Source: [Eubacterium] saphenum (GTDB taxonomy: Bacteria > Bacillota > Clostridia > Lachnospirales > Anaerotignaceae). From it: a stretch of DNA of 64,000 nucleotides. The stretch spans positions 8,723-72,722 of the forward strand of contig SFGI01000004.1 in the NCBI GenBank assembly GCA_004557645.1, given 5' to 3'. The notes beneath the pieces were generated by a model, which had not been told where the DNA came from, searched no databases, and saw only the letters and a list, made by a program, of their open reading frames with translations. The position numbers and the translations under genes were made by a program. Below are positions 1 to 7,832 of this stretch, piece by piece; position 1 is the stretch's first letter, and every line of letters begins with the position of its first letter.

Positions 1-759
1 GCCTGCCTGTTCCAGTTCGGGGATCAGCTCTTTGATGGCTTGGGCAGTGACTTTTCCGCCTTCCGGCCCCACATGACCGATGGCAAGGGCTTCCCCTTTT
101 TCCAGAGCCACCTCTGCCGCCTTACGGAGATTGGATTTCACCTGTTCCAAAGAATCGGTGCTGTCCAGAAATACATCCCGCCCCAGAAAGGGAACGCCTT
201 TTTCCTCTGCCAAGGTCCTGCCCAGGCTTTTCGCCGTGGTCATACTATCCACAAAAAGCATATCTCTTTCCTTTAACAGATCCATCACCACGGAAAGGCT
301 CCTTCTGTCCTCCATGATGGCAGAACCCATGTGGTTATTCATCCCTGCGGCATCGGGCAGGATGGAAAAGGCTTCTTCCACCCGCAGCCGGATCTCCTCA
401 TCGGTCATGGTACGGAATACGCCCTTTTTCCCCACCCATTCCTTTTTTCCCGTCAGGGATTCCATGGGCATATGTATGAAGATTTCCTTCCCTGCCTGCC
501 GCACTGCCGCCGCATCGCTTTCTGCGCAGGCGGAAAAGGGCATGATCGCCGCTGTAAATGGGATGGGCAAAGCCAGCATTTCTTCTGTCCCCTCGCCGCA
601 ATAGCCGAAGTCATCAATCAAAATCGCCAGTTCGCCCCTTTTTTCCCCGCTGACGGTCACCGCTTTCCCTGCCTGCATTGCCGCTGCCGTTCTGCCGCTC
701 AGAAAACACAGGCTGAACAGCATCAAGTAGCTGACGCCTTTTTTCCAGTTCAGTTTCAT
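1..759 (-). CDS. Divergent polysaccharide deacetylase, YibQ/DUF610 family (3' end outside window)
   Basis: I translated this frame from the ATG at 759; it stays open for 253 codons to the window edge, so the C-terminus is missing. The N-terminus is a hydrophobic signal segment (about residues 8-27). It is followed by the family hallmarks ILIDDFGY (about 46-53), IHMPME (about 95) and MNNHMGS (about 140), the positions that form the NodB-like metal site. The family is thought to act on extracytoplasmic glycans, but its substrate is unsettled. A purine-rich GAGGGGCG site precedes the ATG. The gene is transcribed away from the MATE gene and separated from it by a terminator and a long inverted repeat. 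Confidence 0.85.
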   Translation of the reverse strand, partial: MKLNWKKGVSYLMLFSLCFLSGRTAAAMQAGKAVTVSGEKRGELAILIDDFGYCGEGTEEMLALPIPFTAAIMPFSACAESDAAAVRQAGKEIFIHMPMESLTGKKEWVGKKGVFRTMTDEEIRLRVEEAFSILPDAAGMNNHMGSAIMEDRRSLSVVMDLLKERDMLFVDSMTTAKSLGRTLAEEKGVPFLGRDVFLDSTDSLEQVKSNLRKAAEVALEKGEALAIGHVGPEGGKVTAQAIKELIPELEQAG

Positions 760-840
760 CCTAATCGCCCCTCTTTTTTCCGTTACTCTATACCTATCGG
801 CTTTTCTTGTCCCCTATGTGAGAAACGATTCGTAAGCTTT

Positions 841-900
841 TTGAGGGATACTGTCATCTATATACCTGTAAACAGTTTTATAGACGACAGTACCCCTCAA
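841..900. repeat. 60-bp inverted repeat upstream of the deacetylase gene
   Basis: The left arm (841-862) begins TTGAGGGATACTGTCATC and the right arm (879-900) is its reverse complement with two mismatches. A 16-nt AT-rich centre separates them. It lies 82-141 nt upstream of the deacetylase start. It could be a large operator, a leader hairpin or a MITE-like remnant. Plus-strand T residues follow the right arm, but no plus-strand gene precedes it, so a terminator role is not obvious. Confidence 0.7.
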
Positions 901-918
901 TTTTTCTCCGCTATATCA

Positions 919-948
919 CAAAAAGAGCATCGGAATCCACCGATGCTC
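919..948 (-). terminator. Rho-independent terminator of the MATE gene
   Basis: Perfect 9-bp stem GAGCATCGG / CCGATGCTC with a 6-nt loop, followed on the minus strand by a T run, 16 nt after the MATE stop codon. Confidence 0.85.
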
Positions 949-963
949 CAGAAAAATTCTATA

Positions 964-2337
964 TTAAGATACCATGCCCTTTTCCTTCCAGCCCTTTAAT
1001 TCCTTCAGCAGCAGGGTAACTGCCAGCAAGAAGGTCAGCCCATCGGCAATGGGAGCCGCCCCCAATGCCCCATCCAGCCCGAAACGGGAGGACAAAAGTA
1101 ACGCCAGAGGGATCAGGAAAAAGACCTGACGGGACAGGGACACGGTCAGGGCCTTTGCAGGGCTGCCGATGGCCTGAAAGAAGGACGATGTCACATTGGG
1201 CAGACCATAGACAAAAAAGCCCAGCATATACAGGCGGAAGCAATGGACCGCAAATTCCTGATAAAGAGGTTCTTCTTCCACAAACAACGCCGCCAGGAAG
1301 CCGCCGCCAAACTGGAATACGGCAAACCACACCACGGAAATGAGAATGGATATCTTCGCCCCGATTTTAATGGTCTGCTTCACCCGTTCAAACTGCTTCG
1401 CGCCGAAATTGTAGCCGTTGATGGGCTGTGTACCGGATGCCAGCCCCACGAACATGGCATGGGCGATCTGATAAATCTTCATCATCAGCCCATAGCAGGA
1501 AAGGGCGATATCGCTGCCGTAAATGGTCATGGCGCCGTAATTCCGCATCAGATTGTTCATCACGATCTGGGTCGCCGCCGTTGCCGTCTGGGTGCAAAGG
1601 CTGGGGAAACCAAGCTGCACGATATTCCCCACGGTTTTGCTCTTTAACCGCAGATTTTCTTTTTTCATGCGGAAATGCTGAAATCTGGGCAGATACGCCA
1701 GAGCGATGCAGCCGGAAACGATCTGCCCGATGATGGTCGCCAAAGCTGCCCCGACAATCCCCCAATGGCATACAAAAATAAAAATGGGGTCAAGGATAAG
1801 GTTCAAGGCCGCACCGATCATCATGCTCCGCATCATATATTGGGGGTTGCCATCGGCACGGATGATGGCGGTAAAGGCCATATTGCACATACCAAAGGGC
1901 TGCCCCAGCAGGACGATGCTCATATACTGCACCGATGCTGCTACCACTGTGGGGGATGCACCAAAGAACACCACCAGCTTTTCCGCGAACAGCCGCCCAA
2001 AGAAAGCCAGCAGTATCCCAACGCTAAACAGCAGAACAACTGCATTGGCAAAGGTACGATCCGCCTCCTCCTGTTCCTTTCTGCCCAGGTGCAGGCTGAT
2101 ATTTGCCGCACAGCCATCGCCGATCAAAAGGGCCAGCGCCGCCGCAATGGTGGAGATGGGAAAGGTCACATTGGTGGCTGCCACGCCGGTGATGCCCACC
2201 GCATGGCCGATGAAGATCTGGTCTACGATATTATACAGGCAATTCACCATCAGGGTCAGGGTGGTGGGGATGGAAAATTTCAGCAAAAGCCGACCAATGG
2301 GCTCTGTCCCCAGAATGTTTTGTTTTTGTTCAGCCAT
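964..2337 (-). CDS. MATE family multidrug/cation antiporter
   Basis: A 457-residue polytopic membrane protein, normal length for the MATE family, which exports cationic drugs or metabolites in exchange for Na+ or H+. The start matches the family: LGTEPIGRLLLKFSIPTTLT, then VNCLYNIVDQIFIGH in helix 1-2, and the second-half repeat around PINGYNFGAKQ (about residue 290). About twelve hydrophobic segments are visible. The start ATG at 2337 has a GGAGGAAC ribosome site. It is monocistronic: its own terminator lies downstream and an unrelated zinc-ribbon gene upstream. The substrate cannot be deduced. Confidence 0.93.
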   Translation of the reverse strand: MAEQKQNILGTEPIGRLLLKFSIPTTLTLMVNCLYNIVDQIFIGHAVGITGVAATNVTFPISTIAAALALLIGDGCAANISLHLGRKEQEEADRTFANAVVLLFSVGILLAFFGRLFAEKLVVFFGASPTVVAASVQYMSIVLLGQPFGMCNMAFTAIIRADGNPQYMMRSMMIGAALNLILDPIFIFVCHWGIVGAALATIIGQIVSGCIALAYLPRFQHFRMKKENLRLKSKTVGNIVQLGFPSLCTQTATAATQIVMNNLMRNYGAMTIYGSDIALSCYGLMMKIYQIAHAMFVGLASGTQPINGYNFGAKQFERVKQTIKIGAKISILISVVWFAVFQFGGGFLAALFVEEEPLYQEFAVHCFRLYMLGFFVYGLPNVTSSFFQAIGSPAKALTVSLSRQVFFLIPLALLLSSRFGLDGALGAAPIADGLTFLLAVTLLLKELKGWKEKGMVS

Positions 2338-2420
2338 GCCGTTCCTCCTTTCCCGCTATGCCTGAAAGAGAAGCCCCAAATCCCTTTTCAGACTTGAGGC
2401 TTTGTCTTACGTTATTTCAT

Positions 2421-2885
2421 TTATCTCCCAACGGGCTTGCCGCAGAAACCGCAGAATTTCTGACCTTCCGCCAGCACTGCGCCGCATTCCGCGCACACAG
2501 GAACAGGGTCTTTTTCGATGCCTGCTTTTTCCGCTGCCTGTTCTGCTTCCGCCGCCTTTTCCGCTGCTTTGCGTTCCGCTTTTTCTGCTTCCCGCTCCGC
2601 TTTTCTTGCTTCGCTTTCCGCTTTGATCTGGTCGATCTGGGCTTCCAGATTACGGATCTTATCCTGGGCTGCCACGATCTTATCGCAGATCAGCATGGCT
2701 TCTTCCTCCAGCTGTTCGCCAACGGCAAATTTTGCCCAGTAAAATTCGCCCAGCTCTCTCTGGTACGCCTGGATATTTCCCTTTGTCAGATTGATGTCAC
2801 TGATGAGTTTATTGGTTTCCAGGCTGTCATTTGCCTTTTCCGAAACCGTTTTTGCCATTTCACCCAATTTATCAAAAAAAGCCAT
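2421..2885 (-). CDS. Coiled-coil protein with C-terminal zinc ribbon
   Basis: I placed the start at the ATG at 2885 because GAGGAGGAATTTTG lies just before it; a longer open frame to 3083 has no ribosome site. The 154-residue product has a helical N-terminus and then a long charged coiled coil (about 65-125, rich in K, E, A and R). It ends in a four-cysteine zinc ribbon, CAECG (about 133) and CGFCGKPVGR (at the end). Such proteins are common hypotheticals in clostridia. A scaffold or sensor role is only a guess. No membrane segment is seen. Confidence 0.8.
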   Translation of the reverse strand: MAFFDKLGEMAKTVSEKANDSLETNKLISDINLTKGNIQAYQRELGEFYWAKFAVGEQLEEEAMLICDKIVAAQDKIRNLEAQIDQIKAESEARKAEREAEKAERKAAEKAAEAEQAAEKAGIEKDPVPVCAECGAVLAEGQKFCGFCGKPVGR

Positions 2886-3021
2886 CAAAATTCCTCCTCT
2901 TTGCTCCATATTTATCCATATTATATATTTTCGCTTTTTTCCCTGAAATTCCTTTTTCTGCCCACCTTTTTTCCGCATAAAAAAACAAAATCTCTTCATA
3001 ATGAATAGAGAGGTGATGGAC

Positions 3022-3201
3022 ATGGACTGGCTTCGCAAATGGGACACTCTGCCGGAAGAGGTGCGGCAGTTGATCCTGCACAACGGCAGAGATATGGGCC
3101 GCTTCTATACGCTTTCCACAGAAGAAAGGCAGGATGTGCTGGATCGCATCCGCATGGCGAATACACCCGATGAACTGGAAAGCACAGCAAAGCGGAAATA
3201 A
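3022..3201 (+). CDS. Small hypothetical protein, 59 residues
   Basis: A short acidic/basic helical protein beginning MDWLRKWDTLPEEVR. Three in-frame ATGs exist (3001, 3016, 3022). GAGAGG at 3008-3013 is spaced best for 3022, so I chose that start. It is divergent from the zinc-ribbon gene, about 140 nt between starts. A perfect hairpin at 3208-3233 follows directly and may terminate it, and the R1 repeat begins there too. I do not recognise the family; codon use and the ribosome site support a real gene. Confidence 0.6.
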   Translation: MDWLRKWDTLPEEVRQLILHNGRDMGRFYTLSTEERQDVLDRIRMANTPDELESTAKRK

Positions 3202-3207
3202 GCATGT

Positions 3208-3391
3208 AAGGGTGTCGACTTTGTCGACACCCTTCGTCGAAATCAGGATTTCGACGAGCTGAAACAGAGGAATAAACAGACGGGTTCCATTGGCATAAAT
3301 GCCTTGAAACCCGCAGTTTTCCTCGTCGGAAATAAATTCCTCCTGCGGATTCCAGTCAGAGAACCCTTCGTTCCCCGAACCCTTCCGCTGC
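3208..3391 (+). repeat. Dispersed structured repeat R1, copy 1
   Basis: This about 180-nt intergenic element recurs at 36033-36216 and, internally deleted, at 57774-57850, always in the same orientation. It holds a 5' hairpin (GGGTGTCGAC arm), a second perfect hairpin with arms CGTCGAAATC / GATTTCGACG, a GGCAT/ATGCC mini-hairpin and the conserved end GAACCCTTCCGCT. Between copies 1 and 2 the second hairpin changes to CGCCAAAATC / GATTTTGGCG, that is, two paired substitutions. It may encode a structured RNA or be a non-autonomous repeat. The rest of the 3202-3493 gap shows no gene. Confidence 0.8.
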
Positions 3392-3493
3392 TTAAAAATC
3401 ATTTTACCTATCATCTGTAAGCACGCAAAATCCCCAAAACTTCTTCCAAAAAACAAAACTTTCTATTCATTCTCCCGAAAAAATACCTTAGTA

Positions 3494-3522
3494 TTTACAT
3501 TGGCAAATACAAGCCGTATAAT
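3494..3522 (+). promoter_or_regulatory. xpt promoter with possible operator
   Basis: The -35 TTTACA (3494-3499) and -10 TATAAT (3517-3522) are separated by 17 nt. The spacer and -10 contain GCAAATACAAGCCGTAT (3503-3519), nearly the same as the palindrome ahead of the SulP gene (4351-4371). No purine riboswitch consensus was seen in the leader. Confidence 0.75.
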
Positions 3523-3588
3523 AAATGAAATGCCTATTGGATGGTTGAAAAAGGAAAGCAGTGAAGAAATAGAGAGGAAGCCGGCACC

Positions 3589-4164
3589 ATGGATTTGTTA
3601 AAGAGAAGAATTATCGAAGACGGAACAGAATTGGGTACAGAAGTCGTAAAAGTAGATTCTTTTTTGAATCATCAGCTTGATATCGGTCTTTTTATGGCCA
3701 TCGGCAAAGAAATCCATCGCCGCTTTGGTCATTTGGGCATCAATAAAATCCTGACCATCGAATCCTCCGGCATCGGCATCGCAGCCATCACAGCCATGTA
3801 TTTCGATCTGGTTCCCGTTGTGTTTGCAAAAAAAACACAGCCCAATACCATGTCCGATGAATTTTACAGTGCAGCTGTAAAATCCTTCACCAAAGGCACA
3901 GTTTCCATCGCCCGGGTGGCAAAGCAGTACCTGAAGGAAACCGACAGAGTCCTCATCATCGATGACTTCCTGGCACATGGCGAAGCTGCCATGGGGCTTT
4001 GTTCTCTGGTGGAACAGGCCGGCGGTCAGGTCTGCGGCATTGCGGCCGTCATCGAGAAAGAATTCCAGGGCGGCAGTGCGAAGCTGAGAGAAGCCGGCTA
4101 CCATGTGGATTCTCTGGCTGTCATCACAAAGATCGAAAACGGTCATATCACATTCAAGGATTGA
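3589..4164 (+). CDS. xpt: Xanthine phosphoribosyltransferase
   Basis: This cytosolic salvage enzyme transfers the ribose-phosphate of PRPP to xanthine to give XMP. At 191 residues it matches the Bacillus enzyme (194). Hallmarks are the N-terminal MDLLKRRI, ESSGIGIA (about residue 59) and the PRPP-binding motif VLIIDDFLAHGEA (about 122-134). The ATG at 3589 is preceded by GAGAGGAAG. The gene has its own promoter and a strong terminator. It is not followed by a purine permease, unlike B. subtilis; the next gene is a SulP transporter, which carries a similar upstream operator-like sequence. Confidence 0.95.
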   Translation: MDLLKRRIIEDGTELGTEVVKVDSFLNHQLDIGLFMAIGKEIHRRFGHLGINKILTIESSGIGIAAITAMYFDLVPVVFAKKTQPNTMSDEFYSAAVKSFTKGTVSIARVAKQYLKETDRVLIIDDFLAHGEAAMGLCSLVEQAGGQVCGIAAVIEKEFQGGSAKLREAGYHVDSLAVITKIENGHITFKD

Positions 4165-4183
4165 TCTTCCATAAAAAATACTC

Positions 4184-4210
4184 CCCCCGCCGAAAACGGC
4201 GGGGTTTTTT
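4184..4210 (+). terminator. xpt terminator
   Basis: GC-rich stem CCCCGCC / GGCGGGG with a GAAAAC loop, followed by six T. Confidence 0.9.
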
Positions 4211-4350
4211 ATCCATTTTTTCACTCTTTCCCTTTTATTCCAAAATTTGCACAAAAAACACCCCAAAAAATCTACATTTTCACGGTTGAGAACTGCCATC
4301 TGCTTTGCTATGATAAGCAGGCGTGCTTTGTCTCGTTAAAAAAAGCCGCG

Positions 4351-4371
4351 GCAAATACGGGCCGTATTTGC
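4351..4371. promoter_or_regulatory. 21-bp palindromic operator upstream of the SulP gene
   Basis: Perfect arms GCAAATACGG and CCGTATTTGC flank a single central G. The left half plus centre is almost the same as the sequence inside the xpt promoter. This suggests a shared dimeric repressor or activator; its identity is unknown. Confidence 0.6.
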
Positions 4372-4418
4372 TACTTTCTATAAAAAATAAGATGTAAAAA
4401 TGAAAGGGGATTTTGCAT

Positions 4419-6065
4419 ATGCTGCGTGCTTTCATCAGCAGTTTGAAAAATGAATTCCGCGGCTATAACGCAGCCGCATTGACAAAAGACCTGATGGCCG
4501 GTCTGACCGTTGCCGCCGTTGCCCTGCCCTTGGCCCTGGCCTTCGGTGTCAGCAGTGGCGCTGACGCTGCTGCCGGTCTGATCACCGCTATCATCGCCGG
4601 TCTCATCATGAGCTTGCTTTCCGGTGGCTATTATCAGATTTCCGGTCCAACCGGTGCTATGGCAGCCATTCTGATGTCTCTGGTCGCTGCTTATGGTATG
4701 GATGGTGTGTTCATTGCCACGCTGATCGCCGGTGTCATCCTGCTAGTGGCAGGTATCCTGCATCTGGGCAAGCTGACCTCCTTCATTCCGGCTCCTGTTA
4801 TCACAGGCTTCACCTCCGGTATCTCCATCATCATCGCATTGGGGCAGGTAGATAATTTCTTTGGCACACATTCCGAAGGCACCTCTGCCATCGCAAAGCT
4901 GTTCAGCTATGGCCGTCTGGGCTTCTCCCCCAACATGACAGCCGTAGGTCTGGGTGTCTTCGTGATCCTGTTCATGGTGTTCTTCCCTAAGAAGTGGAAC
5001 GCAGTGGTTCCTGCTTCCCTGCTGAGCATCATCCTCACCACAGCTTTCTCCATCTTCATGGGTCTGGATGTGGCTGTCGTTGGTGAGATCCCGAAAACAC
5101 TGATTCCTGAAAACCGTCTGCTGTTCAGCGCCCTTGACGTAAAAACCATCACAGCACTGGTAACACCTGCTTTCTCCATTGCCATTCTGGGCATGATCGA
5201 AAGCTTGCTCTGCGGTGCTTCCGCAGGCCGTATGACAGGGGTTCGTCTGGATGCCAATCAGGAACTGATCGCCCAGGGCGTTGGTAACATCCTGCTGCCC
5301 TTCTTCGGTGGTATCCCTGCTACAGCAGCCATCGCCCGTACCAGCGTAGCCATCAAGTCCGGCGCAAAAACAAGACTGACAGGTATCTTCCATGCGGTAG
5401 GTCTGCTGATCTCCATGTTCCTGCTGGCTCCTGTTATGTCCAAGATCCCTCTGGCGGCTCTGGCCGGCGTTCTGATGGTAACAGCCTGGAGAATGAACGA
5501 ATGGGAATCCATCCGCTACATCTTCTCCCATAAATTCAAAGGCGCTATGCTGGAATTTGTTGCTACCATGCTGGCAACCATCGTATTCGACCTGACAGTA
5601 GCTATCCTCATCGGTGTTCTGATCGGTCTGGTATTCCTGGTATCCCGTCTGTCCTTCATCGAAATCAACTACGAAGATGTTGATATGAACCGTATGCACG
5701 TAACAGACCCCGTTCTCTGCGAACGTTACAGCAACGCAAAGGTTGTTTACATCACAGGTCCCATGATCTTCGCAAACACACAGTCCGTTGCGGATATCGC
5801 CCTGAAGGTGGAAGGCTATGACACTGTCCTCTTCTCCATGAGAGGTGTGTCCAACATCGATATTTCCTGTGCCCAGACCCTTCGTGAGCTGGTGGAAAGC
5901 CTGCGGAAAAAAGGCGTGGACGTTGCCATCTGCGGTGTGCCTACCCATGCCATGAAAATGATGGATCGTTCCGATCTGCATGAAATCATCGGTGATGAAA
6001 ACTTCTACTGGAGCGTGGAACGTGTTCTGCTGACAAACAGACCCAGACCCGCTGCAAAAGCATAA
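4419..6065 (+). CDS. SulP family anion transporter with STAS domain
   Basis: A 548-residue membrane protein. I used the ATG at 4419, 8 nt behind AAAGGGGA, rather than an in-frame TTG two codons upstream. Residues about 1-420 are the SulP transport domain, with the N-terminal signature LPLALAFGVSSGADAAAGL and repeated GAGG-like helices. Residues about 435-540 are a cytoplasmic STAS domain (VVYITGPMIFANTQ, VSNIDISCAQTLREL). SulP proteins carry sulfate, bicarbonate or other oxyanions, and the substrate cannot be read from sequence. It is monocistronic with a strong terminator. The shared palindrome with xpt hints at co-regulation with purine salvage. Confidence 0.93.
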   Translation: MLRAFISSLKNEFRGYNAAALTKDLMAGLTVAAVALPLALAFGVSSGADAAAGLITAIIAGLIMSLLSGGYYQISGPTGAMAAILMSLVAAYGMDGVFIATLIAGVILLVAGILHLGKLTSFIPAPVITGFTSGISIIIALGQVDNFFGTHSEGTSAIAKLFSYGRLGFSPNMTAVGLGVFVILFMVFFPKKWNAVVPASLLSIILTTAFSIFMGLDVAVVGEIPKTLIPENRLLFSALDVKTITALVTPAFSIAILGMIESLLCGASAGRMTGVRLDANQELIAQGVGNILLPFFGGIPATAAIARTSVAIKSGAKTRLTGIFHAVGLLISMFLLAPVMSKIPLAALAGVLMVTAWRMNEWESIRYIFSHKFKGAMLEFVATMLATIVFDLTVAILIGVLIGLVFLVSRLSFIEINYEDVDMNRMHVTDPVLCERYSNAKVVYITGPMIFANTQSVADIALKVEGYDTVLFSMRGVSNIDISCAQTLRELVESLRKKGVDVAICGVPTHAMKMMDRSDLHEIIGDENFYWSVERVLLTNRPRPAAKA

Positions 6066-6078
6066 ACCCAAAAAATCA

Positions 6079-6108
6079 GCCCGTATCCTTTCGGATACGG
6101 GCTTTTTT
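6079..6108 (+). terminator. Terminator of the SulP gene
   Basis: Perfect 10-bp stem GCCCGTATCC / GGATACGGGC with a TTTC loop and six T. Confidence 0.93.
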
Positions 6109-6121
6109 ATTCTCATTTCAC

Positions 6122-6160
6122 AAGAAAAGGCACGATTCAGAATCTCCAAATCGTGCCTTT
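6122..6160 (-). terminator. Terminator of the CD1247-type gene
   Basis: Perfect 12-bp stem AAAGGCACGATT / AATCGTGCCTTT, followed on the minus strand by TTTCTTG. Confidence 0.85.
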
Positions 6161-6170
6161 GGTTTGCAAA

Positions 6171-6518
6171 TCAGAATTTCAGCTCATCGATATCGGCTGT
6201 ACCCACGGGGATGCTGTTGCCGCACCCGGGACATTCGATCTCTTTTTCGCTTTCCATGGTCTCCTCATCCACATCGATTTCCTCGCCGCAGTTGGGGCAA
6301 ATGAAGGAATAGAAGAAAATGGGTTCGTCTGTTTCATCCAGATCCTCTTCATCCATCACCATGTCTTCATCATCCATGAATGTCTCCAGCATGAAAGCCA
6401 TGTCGTCCAGAACATCCAGAATACCGTGGAAGATTTTTCCCTCTTTGCTTTCTTCGGGGAAACCGCTTCCATCGCAAAGTCCTCTTAAATAAGTGATCTT
6501 CTTTTCAAAATATTCCAT
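6171..6518 (-). CDS. CD1247-type zinc-ribbon protein
   Basis: A 115-residue acidic protein. The N-terminus MEYFEKKITYLRGLCDG is the signature of the clostridial CD1247 N-terminal domain. A very acidic middle (DDEDMVMDEEDLDE) is followed by a four-cysteine zinc ribbon, CPNCGEEI and CPGCGNSI. Function is unknown; the zinc ribbon and conservation in spore-formers suggest a nucleic-acid or regulatory role. The ATG at 6518 has GGAGGC upstream. It lies 36 nt behind efp on the same strand and probably shares its transcript. Confidence 0.85.
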   Translation of the reverse strand: MEYFEKKITYLRGLCDGSGFPEESKEGKIFHGILDVLDDMAFMLETFMDDEDMVMDEEDLDETDEPIFFYSFICPNCGEEIDVDEETMESEKEIECPGCGNSIPVGTADIDELKF

Positions 6519-6554
6519 TGGTCATAGCCTCCTTGCATGAAACCGCAAAAATGA

Positions 6555-7118
6555 TTAGCCGTTTGCTCTGCCCAGGTATTCGCCTGTTCTTGTGTCGATC
6601 TTGATCTTTTCGCCCTGGTTGATGAACAGAGGAACCTGAACCTGTGCGCCTGTTTCAACGATAGCGGGTTTTGTTGCGCCCTGTGCTGTGTTGCCAGCGA
6701 AGCCGGGTTCTGTGTCTGTGATTTCCAGTTCTACGAACAGGGGAGGTTCGATACCGAATACCTTGCCAGCGTAGGACAGTACTTTTACAACGTCGTTTTC
6801 TCTTACGAATTTCAGGGAATCATCAACGTCTGCTGCGTTCAGAGCGATCTGGTCAAATGTTTCTGTGTTCATGAAGTGGAACAGTTCGCCATCGCTGTAC
6901 AGATACTGCATATCCTGTCTGTCGATGTGGGCTCTGGGCATTTTTTCAGTAGGTCTGAATGTTTTTTCCAGAACAGCGCCTGTTTTCAGATTTTTTACTT
7001 TTGTACGAACGAAAGCCGCACCTTTACCGGGTTTTACGTGCTGGAATTCCACGATTACATAGGGATCGCCTTCATATTCCATTGTTACGCCATTTCTAAA
7101 TTCACCTGCAGAAATCAT
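6555..7118 (-). CDS. efp: Translation elongation factor P
   Basis: EF-P binds between the P and E sites of the ribosome and relieves stalling at polyproline stretches. The protein is 187 residues, with the three beta-barrel domains of the family. The loop KPGKG places the functional Lys at residue 32, the position that is modified in other bacteria; no modifying enzyme (epmA or ymfI) lies nearby. The C-terminal signature is IKIDTRTGEYLGRA. The ATG at 7118 follows GAGGAGG. Downstream of it is the CD1247-type gene; the 201-nt upstream gap probably holds its promoter. Confidence 0.97.
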   Translation of the reverse strand: MISAGEFRNGVTMEYEGDPYVIVEFQHVKPGKGAAFVRTKVKNLKTGAVLEKTFRPTEKMPRAHIDRQDMQYLYSDGELFHFMNTETFDQIALNAADVDDSLKFVRENDVVKVLSYAGKVFGIEPPLFVELEITDTEPGFAGNTAQGATKPAIVETGAQVQVPLFINQGEKIKIDTRTGEYLGRANG

Positions 7119-7319
7119 AGTATTTCCTCCTCAAAAGTTTTATCCATTTATAATTCCGAATTTCAATGCTTTTTTCTATTAAAACAAGCACCTAGACGGG
7201 TTTCTGTGAAAACCGCCGCCGCAGTCTGGTGAATGCCAAACCTGCTTATCCTTTTATATTTTAATAGATTAGGCCGTATATTTCAATAAAAAATTGAAAA
7301 ATAGCCACAAATTCACTTT

Positions 7320-7829
7320 TTATTTGCCATATTTCTTGAAATATACCTTCATGACCTGACGTTCTGCCCCCCGCTTCACTTTGGTGATGAGCTGGTCTCT
7401 GTCGCAGATGGGGGCCGTCATGATGCAGAGCAGACCGCCCTTGTGGCCGCACCACATATCCGTAAAGACCTGATCGCCCACCATGGCTGTGCTGCGGGGC
7501 GTTGTGCCCATGATCTCCATGGCTCTGTTCAGCTTTTTGATGCCGGGCTTGCCTGCCTTATGTATTGCCAGAGCCCCCAGCTTTTTGTTGAACAGATGCA
7601 CCCGTTCCTTGGTATTATTGGACAAAATGCAAAGTTTAAACCCTTGTTTCCGCAGATAAGCAAACAGCTCCACGATCTCCTCATCGGGCTCTGCCACATC
7701 GAACGGTGCAACGGTATTATCGATATCGAACACCAAGCCCCGGATGCCCAGCTTTCTCAGGTCATCCAAAGGCAGTTCGAATACAGATTTTACATAAATA
7801 TCAGGAAAAAAACGTTCCAGTAATGCCAT
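7320..7829 (-). CDS. yqeG: YqeG family HAD-IIIA phosphatase
   Basis: A 169-residue cytosolic HAD-superfamily enzyme. Motif I is DIDNTVAP (about residue 35), motif II is LSNNTKERV (about 68), and the distal acid is in MVGDQVFTDMWCG (about 116). The family resembles phosphatidylglycerophosphate phosphatase (Gep4-like), but its substrate in Firmicutes is not established. The ATG at 7829 follows GAGGGGAG and lies 3 nt after the NifX-like stop, so the two genes form an operon. In Bacillus yqeG sits with ribosome-biogenesis genes; that linkage is absent here. Confidence 0.9.
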   Translation of the reverse strand: MALLERFFPDIYVKSVFELPLDDLRKLGIRGLVFDIDNTVAPFDVAEPDEEIVELFAYLRKQGFKLCILSNNTKERVHLFNKKLGALAIHKAGKPGIKKLNRAMEIMGTTPRSTAMVGDQVFTDMWCGHKGGLLCIMTAPICDRDQLITKVKRGAERQVMKVYFKKYGK

Positions 7830-7832
7830 AAA

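Noticed and set aside
40..999. Several plus-strand open frames over the first kilobase
   Set aside because: They are shadows of the minus-strand polysaccharide deacetylase gene, whose motifs are unmistakable.
3400..3588. Purine riboswitch expected upstream of xpt
   Set aside because: The conserved core and loop sequences of the guanine aptamer are not present; a promoter with an operator-like site explains the region better.
4743..6149. Long minus-strand frame opposite the SulP gene
   Set aside because: Shadow frame: His-, Gln- and Asp-rich composition, no start site; the plus strand has the transporter and STAS motifs.
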